DNA from: Adhaeribacter soli | Lineage (GTDB): Bacteria > Bacteroidota > Bacteroidia > Cytophagales > Hymenobacteraceae | NCBI RefSeq assembly: GCF_008727925.1 | Contig: NZ_VTWT01000012.1 | Span: 105,113 to 169,112 of the forward strand | Direction of reading: 5' to 3' | DNA: 64,000 nt | The notes under the pieces: model-generated | What the model saw: only the letters and a program-made list of their open reading frames with translations | Database searches by the model: none | Told to the model about the DNA's origin: nothing | Translations under genes and position numbers: made by a program | Part shown: positions 43,232-50,758 of the stretch, piece after piece | Layout of the letters: each line of letters starts with the position of its first letter | Numbering within the stretch: position 1 is the first letter of the stretch

Positions 43232-44419
43232 TTACTCTTCCCCTACATTCAACTTCTTCGCAAGCACGTGGTACGCGCCTTTGGTTACAATTCTGGCATT
43301 AGCAGGCACATTTTCCGTTAATTTCACTTCGGTATAGCCATTTTCCGTAGCGCCTATTTCCACCGGAACCATTTCAAACGTGCGGTCGGTTTTGGCTACG
43401 AAGATCACGTATTTTCCTTCGGCCTGCACAATGGCATCTTCGGGCAAGGCAGTAACGGTTTGCGCGTTTATTTCTACCAGCGCGGTTACGTACATGCCGG
43501 GCAATAATTCCGGATCTTCTTTGTCTAAATGCGCGTGCACCCGAATGGTTTTATCGGCTTCGATGCTGCGGCCTACTAAATAGACCGAAGCGGGAATTTC
43601 GTGGCCGGGCAGGTTGGGAAAGGTGAGTTTTATTTTCTGGCCCTGTTTCAGTTTGGCAATATCTTTTTCGAAAACGGTGAGCTCGGCGTGCATGTGTTCG
43701 GTATTTACCAGTTCAAACAACACGTCCTGCGGACTTACAAATTTACCGGTATTCACCAGCACATTTTTTACGAAACCGTTGATGGGCGAATAAATGCGAA
43801 TGGTGCTGGAAATGTTTACGGCCGTAAGCTTATCCGGGTTGATGTTGAGCAGCGCGAGTTGTTCTTTTAAGGCGGCGGCGCGGTTGCGTAATTGCTGGTA
43901 TTCCGAAGTGGTTTGCTGGAAAGTTTTCTTCGAGCTAATGTTCTCTTCGCTAAGTTCTTTCTGGCGGGCAAATTCCAGCTCCTGGTAGGCCAGCTTGCTT
44001 TTGGCGTCTAAATATTCCTGCTGCAGCGTTACATACTCTGGGTTTTGCAGCACAGCTAAAATTTGCCCTTTCCGCAGTTTCATACCCTGCAGCAGGTCAG
44101 TCTCTTTTACAAAACCGCCCAGCGGCGCACTCACGCTGATCAGGTTTTGGGGTGGCACGTCCAGTACGCCATTCAGGCGGAGCACCGTGCTGATATTTTT
44201 TTGCTCTACTTGTCCGAAAGCAATGCCGGAACTTTTAAACTGGGCATCGGTCAGGGTAACTTCGTTAGGGTTTTCCGGGGCAGCAACCGTTTCGGTTTCG
44301 GCAGGTTTTTCTTCTTTGGTTGATGAGTTACAGCCGGGAAAAACGCTAAGGCAAAGCAGCAAAAAAGCCGGGGCGGCGACTTTCTTCAGGTTCAGGAAAG
44401 GTGAAAAACGGTATCGCAT
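43232..44419 (-). CDS. Heavy-metal RND efflux periplasmic adaptor (CusB/CzcB family)
   Basis: 395 residues. A lipoprotein signal (CLSVFPGCNSS) has the lipid-carrying Cys at residue 30. Then comes the membrane-fusion-protein fold: a lipoyl half-motif VSAPLGGFVKETDLLQGMKLRKG at about 90-112, a long helical hairpin (about 125-190), the second half IYSPINGFVKNVLVNTGKFVSP, a beta-barrel and a membrane-proximal domain. It bridges the inner-membrane pump and the outer-membrane channel. It lies 13 bp downstream of the pump-TolC fusion gene on the same strand. There are no His/Met-rich metal-binding ends, so the metal cannot be named. It ends at a type-A repeat that forms its terminator. Confidence 0.93.
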   Translation of the reverse strand: MRYRFSPFLNLKKVAAPAFLLLCLSVFPGCNSSTKEEKPAETETVAAPENPNEVTLTDAQFKSSGIAFGQVEQKNISTVLRLNGVLDVPPQNLISVSAPLGGFVKETDLLQGMKLRKGQILAVLQNPEYVTLQQEYLDAKSKLAYQELEFARQKELSEENISSKKTFQQTTSEYQQLRNRAAALKEQLALLNINPDKLTAVNISSTIRIYSPINGFVKNVLVNTGKFVSPQDVLFELVNTEHMHAELTVFEKDIAKLKQGQKIKLTFPNLPGHEIPASVYLVGRSIEADKTIRVHAHLDKEDPELLPGMYVTALVEINAQTVTALPEDAIVQAEGKYVIFVAKTDRTFEMVPVEIGATENGYTEVKLTENVPANARIVTKGAYHVLAKKLNVGEE

Positions 44420-44432
44420 AGGGGTAAAAAGT

Positions 44433-47400
44433 CTAAAGTTGGCCGCAGATAAATTCCAGTTCGGTTACGGTTAAGTTGTAGCGCAGCAAACGTTCCAGGT
44501 AAGTAGTTTGAATTTCGAGGGCCATACGCGCGCTTTGCAGGTATTCCACGTAGCCAATTTCACCGGCCCGGAAGCTTTTATCCGAAAGCCGCAGCACCAG
44601 TTCGCTTTGTTTCAGGGCCGATTGTTCGTAATAATTCAAAGCCGTTTTTTCTTTTTCGAAGGCCTGCAAAGCCTGCATCAATTCGCCCCGGAGGGTATGC
44701 TGTTGTTGAATAGCCAGATTTTCGGCTTGCTTCCGGTGAAATTTGGCGGCCTGCACGCGCGCGGCGTACGGCTTCCACCAAAGCGGCAGCGCAATGCCCG
44801 CCGTTACGCCATCGAAGCGGTCGGCGCCGGTAAAGGTTTGCTCTACGCCGTTCACATTCATCGGCCCGCGCAAGCTCTGGTTGAAATACCCCACGGTAAG
44901 GTCAGGTAAGGCACGGGCTTTTTCCAGGGAATACAGTTGACGCTGCACTTCAATTTGCTGGGTCGCTAAATTCCAGGCCGGAGTCTGGCGCAAAACCGAA
45001 GTATCGGGGTTGAAGGATAAAGGTCGTTTCGGCAAGGCTGGAAGCTCAATTTCTACAGGTTCGGACGTATTCAACAGGGCTTGCAAACGGGCTTGCCAAG
45101 CAGCTATATCGGCTTGGTTTTGCGGGATCTGTGCCTGCACGTGCATCAACTGGGTTTCGGCGGAAGCTTTTTCGAGCAAATACGTTTCGCCGGTTTTAAA
45201 GCGAATTTCCGCGGCGCGGGCAAAAAGGGCGTACAAACTATCCTGCCGCTGCAAAAGTTTGCCTAGTTGTTTGAAATACACCAGCTGGTAATAGGCATTT
45301 TTCACTTCGTACGTTAGTTCCTGCTGCGTGCGCGCCTGTCGGAGTTCGCTTTGCTTTATTTCCGCTTTTGTCAGACCAATTTGCCGGGAAATTACCGTCG
45401 GGAATGGAATGCTTTGCGAAATATCGAAACGGGTATCGTTCAGCGGCGTATTCACTTGTCCGTATTCTACATCGAAACGCGTTTTCCCCAGATCAGAAGC
45501 CGTTTTTCGCAAAGACCGCTGCGCCTGAATTTCCATTTCTGCAGCACGTAAACCGGCATTTTGCTGTTTGGCCAGTTCGATCAGTTCCTCGAGTTTTAGC
45601 GGCTTATTCCCTGGCGTTTTTTGCGCAGGAATTTGATTTTGCGCCTGACTTTGGGTGGCAAAAACGCTAGCCAAAAGCAGTAAAAAACTCAAAGCCGCCG
45701 GTTTCTTTTTACCAAAGTCCATGCGTTCGAAAAGGATGTATAAAATGGGCAATACAATTAAAGTCAAGGCGGTAGCGGAGATCAGACCGCCGATTACTAC
45801 CGTAGCCAATGGCTTCTGTACTTCGGCGCCAGAAGAACCGGAAAGCGCCATTGGCAAAAAGCCCAGCGAAGCTACCATGGCCGTCATCAGCACGGGGCGC
45901 AAACGTACGGATGTTCCGGTTAAAACAATGCGGTGCATATCTTTCATACCGGCAGCTTTTAGTTGATTGAAGTAGCCAATTAAAACAATTCCGTTCAGTA
46001 CGGCCACGCCAAATAACGCAATAAAACCTACACCGGCCGATATACTGAAGGGCATGCCGCGCAAATAAAGCGCCAATACCCCACCAATGGCCGACAGCGG
46101 AATGGCCGTAAAGATCAGCAGGCTGTGCTTGAACGACCGGAAGGCAAAAAACAATAGCATAAAAATAAGCGCCAAAGCTAAAGGAACGGCTACCGCCAGA
46201 CGGCTGCTGGCTTCCACCAGGTTCTGAAACTGACCACCGTAGGTTACATAGTAGCCCGTTGGCAGTTTGATTTTCTGATTGATGCGCTGCTCAATTTCCT
46301 GCACCAGGCTTTGCACGTCGCGGTTGCGGACGTTAAAACCTACCGTGATGCGGCGTTTCGTATCGTCGCGCTGGATCTGGATCGGGCCTTCTTTAAAGGT
46401 CACTTCGGCCACAGCCGTAAGCGGGATCTGGTTGCCGTCGGGCAGGGTTACGGTTAAATTCTGCACGTCTTCGATGCGCTGCCGGCTGGCTTCTTCCAGA
46501 CGTAAAACCAGATCGAAACGCCGCTCCCCTTCGAAAACCAATCCGGCAATTTTACCGGCAAAAGCGCTTTCTACGGTAGCATTTACAGCTTCCACGCTCA
46601 GGCCGTAGCGGGCCAGCTGGTCGCGATTCAGTTTTACCACGATCTGCGGCAAACCGGTAATCTGCTCTACGTACAGGTCGGTGGCGCCGCTCACTTTCGA
46701 AACTTCCTGCCCTATTTTATTTGCCACCCGGGAAAGTTCATCGAGGTCGTCGCCGTAAATCTTAATAACCACGTCCTGCCGTGCGCCGGTCATGAGTTCG
46801 TTGAAACGCATCTGAATGGGTTGCTGAAAACCGAACGAAACGCCCGGCAAGGCTTCCAGTGCTTTACTCATTTTAGCGGCCAGCTCTTCGCGGCCGGTCG
46901 CCGAAGTCCATTCCGATTTATCTTTCAGCACAATGATCAAATCGCAGGATTCAACCGGCATCGGGTCGACGGGAATTTCGGAAGAACCAATTTTACCCAC
47001 CACTTCCTTTACCTCCGGAAAATTCTTGAGCAGTATTTCGGCAGCTTTCTGGGAAGTTTCGATGGTTTGCGACAAGGAACTGCCGTTTACTAGCCGCGTT
47101 TCCACCGCAAAATCACCTTCATCCAGCGTTGGAATAAATTCGCCGCCCATGCGTAAAAACAGTAACAGCGCTACGGCTAATAATCCGGCGGCCAAGCCTA
47201 AAATCAGAAATTTCAAACGCAAGGCTTTGGTAATGATCGGTCGGTACCAGGTTTGGAGCTTTTCAATAAGGCGGTCGGAAATGTTGCGTTTGTGCTCGGT
47301 TTCTTTGCTTAAAAACAGCGAAGAAGCCATCGGCACGTAGGTTAAGGAAAGCAGGAACGCCCCGATAATGGCAAAGGAAACGGTTTGCGCCATCGGTTTG

Positions 47401-48833
47401 AACATTTTCCCTTCAATGCCGGTGAGAGACAAAATGGGCAAATACACGATCAAAATAATCAGCTGTCCGAACGCCGCAAAGTGCATCATCTTCTTTGCCG
47501 ATTCTGCCACTTCGCCGTCCATTTGCGCCTGGGTTAACTTATTTACGCCGGTATGATACTGTTTTTTAATCACGATGCCATGGATCACGCTTTCCACAAT
47601 AATTACCGCGCCGTCCACGATTAACCCGAAGTCTATTGCCCCCAAGCTCATTAAATTGCCGGAAACGCCGAACACGTTCATCATGGAAATGGCAAACAGC
47701 ATGGAAAGCGGAATAACCGAAGCTACCACCAAACCTGCCCTTAAATTTCCGAGCATTAAAACCAGCACAAAAACTACGATCAGCGCGCCTTCAGTGAGGT
47801 TTTTTATTACCGTTTGAATGGCGTTGTCCACCAGTTTGGTGCGGTCCAGGTAGGGTTCAATGATCAGGCCTTCTGGCAGCGTTTTTTCAATTTCGGCAAT
47901 GCGGGTTTTCACTTCCTGAATTACTTTGGAAGAGTTCGCACCTTTCAGCATCATCACGATCGCACCTACCACTTCGCCTTCGTTGTTGTAGGTCATGGCG
48001 CCGTAACGTACCGCGTGGCCGAACCGTACTTCGCCTACGTCGCGCACCAGAACCGGCGTGCCGTTCGGCGTGTTTTTCACCACCATTTTACCCACGTCTT
48101 CCAGGCTTTGCGCCAGGCCTTCGGTGCGGATAAAATACGCGTTCGGTTTCTTTTCGATATAAGCGCCGCCGGTATTCTGGTTATTCTGCTCCAGGGCATT
48201 ATACACGTCTGATATACTCAAACCCAAAGCCCGCAACCGGTCCGGATTCAAAGCCACTTCGTACTGTTTCAGGTAGCCGCCAAAACTACTGACATCGGCA
48301 ACGCCTTTAGTTCCGAGCAATTGCCGCCGCACGATCCAGTCTTGAATGCTGCGCAGTTCGGTAGCGTTGTATTTGCTTTCGAAGCCTTTTTTCGGCCTTA
48401 AAATGTACTGGTAAATTTCGCCGAGGCCGGTGGTTACGGGGGCCAGTTCCGGAGAACCAATGCCCGGCGGGATCTGATTTTCGGCTTGTTTCAGGCGTTC
48501 GTTTATCTGGCTGCGCGCCCAGTAAATATCGGTTTCGTCGGTAAATACAATGGTTACAATAGAAAGCCCGAAACGCGAAAACGAACGAATCTCGGTAATG
48601 CCCGGCACGGTAGCCATGGTTACTTCCACCGGAAAGGTAATAAGCCGCTCCACTTCCTGCGCCGCCAAACTCGGGCTCACGGTAATGACCTGCACCTGGT
48701 TGTTGGTAATATCCGGCACGGCATCAATCGGCAGCTGCGTGACCGAATACCCGCCCCAACCGATCAAAGCCGCGATCAGCAGGCCGACGATCAGTTTGTT
48801 GCGGATGGAAAAATCGATGATCTTGTCAATCAT
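44433..48833 (-). CDS. CusA/CzcA heavy-metal RND pump fused to a TolC-family outer-membrane protein
   Basis: 1466 residues. Residues 1-1040 are a full heavy-metal RND pump: IDKIIDFSIRNKLIVGLL at TM1, the TM4 proton-relay region (DFGLIVDGAVIIVESV), porter domains, and the late helices ending LIVLPILYILFERMDFG. Residues 1042-1064 then form a second signal-peptide-like segment (KKK, PAALSFLLLLASVFA, TQSQA). Residues 1065-1466 are a complete TolC/OEP-type protein (LEELIELAKQQNAGLRAAE; KNAYYQLVYFKQLGKL; SFRAGEIGYVEYLQSARMALE). A typical TolC-family protein is about 400-450 residues, so nothing is missing. It forms a tripartite efflux system with the adaptor gene downstream. Similar fusions are known in Bacteroidota; whether the joint is cleaved is open. 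Confidence 0.93.
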   Translation of the reverse strand: MIDKIIDFSIRNKLIVGLLIAALIGWGGYSVTQLPIDAVPDITNNQVQVITVSPSLAAQEVERLITFPVEVTMATVPGITEIRSFSRFGLSIVTIVFTDETDIYWARSQINERLKQAENQIPPGIGSPELAPVTTGLGEIYQYILRPKKGFESKYNATELRSIQDWIVRRQLLGTKGVADVSSFGGYLKQYEVALNPDRLRALGLSISDVYNALEQNNQNTGGAYIEKKPNAYFIRTEGLAQSLEDVGKMVVKNTPNGTPVLVRDVGEVRFGHAVRYGAMTYNNEGEVVGAIVMMLKGANSSKVIQEVKTRIAEIEKTLPEGLIIEPYLDRTKLVDNAIQTVIKNLTEGALIVVFVLVLMLGNLRAGLVVASVIPLSMLFAISMMNVFGVSGNLMSLGAIDFGLIVDGAVIIVESVIHGIVIKKQYHTGVNKLTQAQMDGEVAESAKKMMHFAAFGQLIILIVYLPILSLTGIEGKMFKPMAQTVSFAIIGAFLLSLTYVPMASSLFLSKETEHKRNISDRLIEKLQTWYRPIITKALRLKFLILGLAAGLLAVALLLFLRMGGEFIPTLDEGDFAVETRLVNGSSLSQTIETSQKAAEILLKNFPEVKEVVGKIGSSEIPVDPMPVESCDLIIVLKDKSEWTSATGREELAAKMSKALEALPGVSFGFQQPIQMRFNELMTGARQDVVIKIYGDDLDELSRVANKIGQEVSKVSGATDLYVEQITGLPQIVVKLNRDQLARYGLSVEAVNATVESAFAGKIAGLVFEGERRFDLVLRLEEASRQRIEDVQNLTVTLPDGNQIPLTAVAEVTFKEGPIQIQRDDTKRRITVGFNVRNRDVQSLVQEIEQRINQKIKLPTGYYVTYGGQFQNLVEASSRLAVAVPLALALIFMLLFFAFRSFKHSLLIFTAIPLSAIGGVLALYLRGMPFSISAGVGFIALFGVAVLNGIVLIGYFNQLKAAGMKDMHRIVLTGTSVRLRPVLMTAMVASLGFLPMALSGSSGAEVQKPLATVVIGGLISATALTLIVLPILYILFERMDFGKKKPAALSFLLLLASVFATQSQAQNQIPAQKTPGNKPLKLEELIELAKQQNAGLRAAEMEIQAQRSLRKTASDLGKTRFDVEYGQVNTPLNDTRFDISQSIPFPTVISRQIGLTKAEIKQSELRQARTQQELTYEVKNAYYQLVYFKQLGKLLQRQDSLYALFARAAEIRFKTGETYLLEKASAETQLMHVQAQIPQNQADIAAWQARLQALLNTSEPVEIELPALPKRPLSFNPDTSVLRQTPAWNLATQQIEVQRQLYSLEKARALPDLTVGYFNQSLRGPMNVNGVEQTFTGADRFDGVTAGIALPLWWKPYAARVQAAKFHRKQAENLAIQQQHTLRGELMQALQAFEKEKTALNYYEQSALKQSELVLRLSDKSFRAGEIGYVEYLQSARMALEIQTTYLERLLRYNLTVTELEFICGQL

Positions 48834-48934
48834 GAGGGTAATGATTTATGCTGTAAAGGTAGCATAGCCGGCAGGCCAGGAAAAATGATATTTAGCATAA
48901 CAGGCTAATTCAGAATTTGTCTAAACCCAATTAA

Positions 48935-48977
48935 CCCCACCCCTACCCTCCCCTAAAAACAGGGGAGGGAGTATTTT
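48935..48977 (+). repeat. Type-A repeat, left arm of the pair enclosing the DUF559 gene
   Basis: After TTAA the element reads CCCCACCCC, linker TAC, hairpin CCTCCCCT-AAAAAC-AGGGGAGG, then a T-rich tail. It lies about 100 bp upstream of the RND operon start, so here it does not follow a gene. The stretches 48834-48934 and 48978-49176 hold no other recognised feature. Confidence 0.9.
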
Positions 48978-49176
48978 TTCTTCACCGGGCTCATTTGAAA
49001 ATGGTATGCGGATTTATCCGAAACCCTTCTTACATAGAATATATGGAATCCTTGAAAACTCTAGAACCTCTTTCATGCAAACCGATAAAAGCTTTATCCT
49101 GTTTCTAGCCATTGAGGAGGAGTAAAAGGAACAGAATTTACACGAGCCTTGTTGCAGCGCAAAATTCAGAATTTAT

Positions 49177-49554
49177 ATGCGCAAAGACCAAATTAAGAAT
49201 CTGCCTCACCTCAAAACCAACCGGCAGGAGCTCCGCAAAAATCAAACATCGGCGGAAGAAACTTTATGGCTATGTTTACGCAGAGAACAATTAGCAGGAA
49301 GGAAATTCCGGCGACAGCATAGCATTGAGAATTACATTGTGGATTTCTACTGCGCATCTGAAAGGGTAATAGTTGAACTGGATGGAGCCCATCATACCGA
49401 AGGCGAAACTTATTTTAATGACGTTGTCCGCGATGCGCGCTTAAGGCAATTAAATTACCGAATACTCCGATTTCCAAATCAGGAAATATTCAACAAGCTG
49501 GAGCAAACGTTAGAAACTATTAAGGCAAATTTCCAAAATCAGGAAGCAGCGTAA
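49177..49554 (+). CDS. DUF559 endonuclease-like protein (PD-(D/E)XK, Vsr-related)
   Basis: 125 residues, starting MRKDQIKNLPHLK. The conserved N-terminal block RKNQTSAEETLWLCLR is followed by GRKFRRQHSIENYIVDFYC and VIVELDGAHH, giving the nuclease core: Glu28, Asp56 and the E-x-D pair Glu67/Asp69. The C-terminal RDARLRQLNYRILRFPNQEIF fits the family. DUF559 is related to very-short-patch (Vsr) and other PD-(D/E)XK endonucleases; its biological role is not established. The gene sits alone between inverted type-A repeats (48935-48977 and 49608-49650), with no methylase or restriction partner. Family call firm; nuclease activity inferred. Confidence 0.92.
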   Translation: MRKDQIKNLPHLKTNRQELRKNQTSAEETLWLCLRREQLAGRKFRRQHSIENYIVDFYCASERVIVELDGAHHTEGETYFNDVVRDARLRQLNYRILRFPNQEIFNKLEQTLETIKANFQNQEAA

Positions 49555-49607
49555 TTCTTACCTTTTCACCTGAAAGCTCTACCATTTTCACAAACCATTC
49601 CAAAATA

Positions 49608-49650
49608 AAAAGCCCCTCCCCTGTTTTTAGGGGAGGGGTTGGGGTGGGGT
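49608..49650 (-). repeat. Type-A repeat, right arm of the pair enclosing the DUF559 gene
   Basis: Read on the minus strand: CCCCACCCC, linker AAC, hairpin CCCCTCCCCT-AAAAAC-AGGGGAGGGG, then CTTTTTATTTT. It is inverted relative to 48935-48977 and lies 53 bp after the DUF559 stop. Its outer edge contributes the -33 element of the next gene. Confidence 0.9.
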
Positions 49651-49669
49651 GCTAAATTCCGTACCTTTG
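49639..49669 (+). promoter_or_regulatory. Promoter of the FkbM operon, -33 element inside a repeat
   Basis: TACCTTTG (49662-49669) is a perfect -7 box. TTG at 49639-49641, within the type-A repeat arm, lies 20 bp upstream. Transcription would begin near 49675, which rules out the upstream GTG at 49639 as a start codon for the methyltransferase. Confidence 0.6.
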
Positions 49670-49692
49670 CCCAAACGCTATATTCCGAACAT

Positions 49693-50439
49693 TTGAAACT
49701 GCTGCGCAAACTTTTAGAGAAAATGCTGGGCTTTCAGGGCTACCTCCGCTTTGTAAGCAAAACCTACCTCATTATGGTGGGCGCCGGCCTGATGCAGAAA
49801 AAATACCCCGAGCTTTTCTTCCTGAAAAAAATTATCCGGCCGGGCTTTACCTGTCTCGATATCGGCGCGAACCTAGGCTATTATTCTACTTTTCTTTCGA
49901 AACTGGCAGGCCCGAAGGGGCAGGTTCTGGCGGTGGAACCTATCCCCTTGTTTCAGGGGATCTGGAAAGAGAACGTAAAAGCCAGCGGGGTAGATAATTT
50001 AGAATTACTGCCGTATGCGCTGGGCGCCGAAAATTCCGTTATACAAATGGGCACACCGGAACGCAACGGTTTGCTGCACCACGGCATGACAAAAGTGGTA
50101 AGTTCGGCAGAAGAAAAATACGCGCACTTCTACGAGGTGGACATGAAAGTGCCCGATGAATTATTTGCCGGCCTGGAACGTTTGGATTTTGTAAAGTGCG
50201 ATGTGGAAGGCTTCGAATTTCAGGTTTTCAGCAATATGCAAAAGACGTTGACCCGACATAAACCCCTGATCCAGACCGAACTGAACGGCGATGCGAACCG
50301 AGACAAGGTGATCGGGTTACTGGCAAAGCTGGGCTACCAGGTGCATGTCCTTTCGGCAGAAAATAAATTAAAACCCTGCCATGGTGCGGAAATTGCATCG
50401 CACCACGGAGATTTTTATTTTAAACCTTTTAACTCATGA
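49693..50439 (+). CDS. FkbM family methyltransferase
   Basis: 248 residues from the TTG at 49693 (LKLLRKLLEKMLGF); the ATG at 49723 is an alternative that removes ten residues. Class I SAM-dependent fold: motif I CLDIGANLGYYSTFLSKLAG, then VLAVEPIPLFQGIW, LLPYALGAENS, LDFVKCDVEGFEFQVF (FkbM signature V-K-x-D-x-E-G) and HKPLIQTEL. FkbM enzymes O-methylate sugars, lipids or polyketides; here a surface glycan or lipid is a guess from the downstream membrane genes. Its stop overlaps the next start (ATGA). Confidence 0.9.
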   Translation: MKLLRKLLEKMLGFQGYLRFVSKTYLIMVGAGLMQKKYPELFFLKKIIRPGFTCLDIGANLGYYSTFLSKLAGPKGQVLAVEPIPLFQGIWKENVKASGVDNLELLPYALGAENSVIQMGTPERNGLLHHGMTKVVSSAEEKYAHFYEVDMKVPDELFAGLERLDFVKCDVEGFEFQVFSNMQKTLTRHKPLIQTELNGDANRDKVIGLLAKLGYQVHVLSAENKLKPCHGAEIASHHGDFYFKPFNS

Positions 50440-50711
50440 TCAAGTTTTTAATTGAGCTTTTTTTAATATTCCTCTTCATCCGCTTAGTAGCGCCTTTCCT
50501 GCTGCGCTGGCTGTTGGGTTTATTCGTTAAAAAAGCCGTAAAGAACGGAGGTTTTTATACCAACATGCGGCCGGAACAAAGGCAGCAGCAAAATTACCAG
50601 CAGCAACAGCCAACCGGTAAGATCAAGATCGATTATATTCCCGAAGACAAAGCCCAGCCTAAAAAGGATTTTACCGGCGGCGAATACGTGGATTATGAAG
50701 AAGTAAAATAA
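50436..50711 (+). CDS. DUF4834-like small membrane protein
   Basis: 91 residues. One or two tightly packed hydrophobic helices (about 2-32) are followed by a soluble, Gln- and Pro-rich tail (NMRPEQRQQQNYQQQQPTG) and an acidic C-terminus (GGEYVDYEEVK) conserved in the family. Orientation is likely N-out or hairpin, with the tail in the cytoplasm given the basic residues after the helix. Its ATG overlaps the FkbM stop, and the YfhO-like gene follows after 47 bp; this gene order recurs in Bacteroidota. Function unknown. Confidence 0.85.
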   Translation: MIKFLIELFLIFLFIRLVAPFLLRWLLGLFVKKAVKNGGFYTNMRPEQRQQQNYQQQQPTGKIKIDYIPEDKAQPKKDFTGGEYVDYEEVK

Positions 50712-50758
50712 TTGTTCTATCTTTCACGCGTTATTTGCCCAGACGCTTCTGAAAGAAT

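Larger units (their letters stand above)
42888..43234. repeat. Type-A repeat pair between carB and the RND operon, enclosing other repeats
   Basis: The left arm 42888-42929 begins directly after the carB TAA: CCCCACCC, linker, hairpin CCCTCCCCT-AATTC-AGGGGAGGG. The right arm 43197-43234 is inverted, has loop AAAAAC, and its CCCC begins directly after the TAA of the opposing adaptor gene. Between them lie copies of two other repeat families (42930-42965 with 43076-43098, and 42988-43141). The 344-bp convergent spacer is therefore almost wholly repeats and holds no gene. Confidence 0.9.

Noticed and set aside
49177..49554. DUF559 gene as part of a restriction-modification or mismatch-repair system
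   Set aside because: No methyltransferase, mutL/mutS or helicase gene is adjacent; the only associated features are the flanking repeats.
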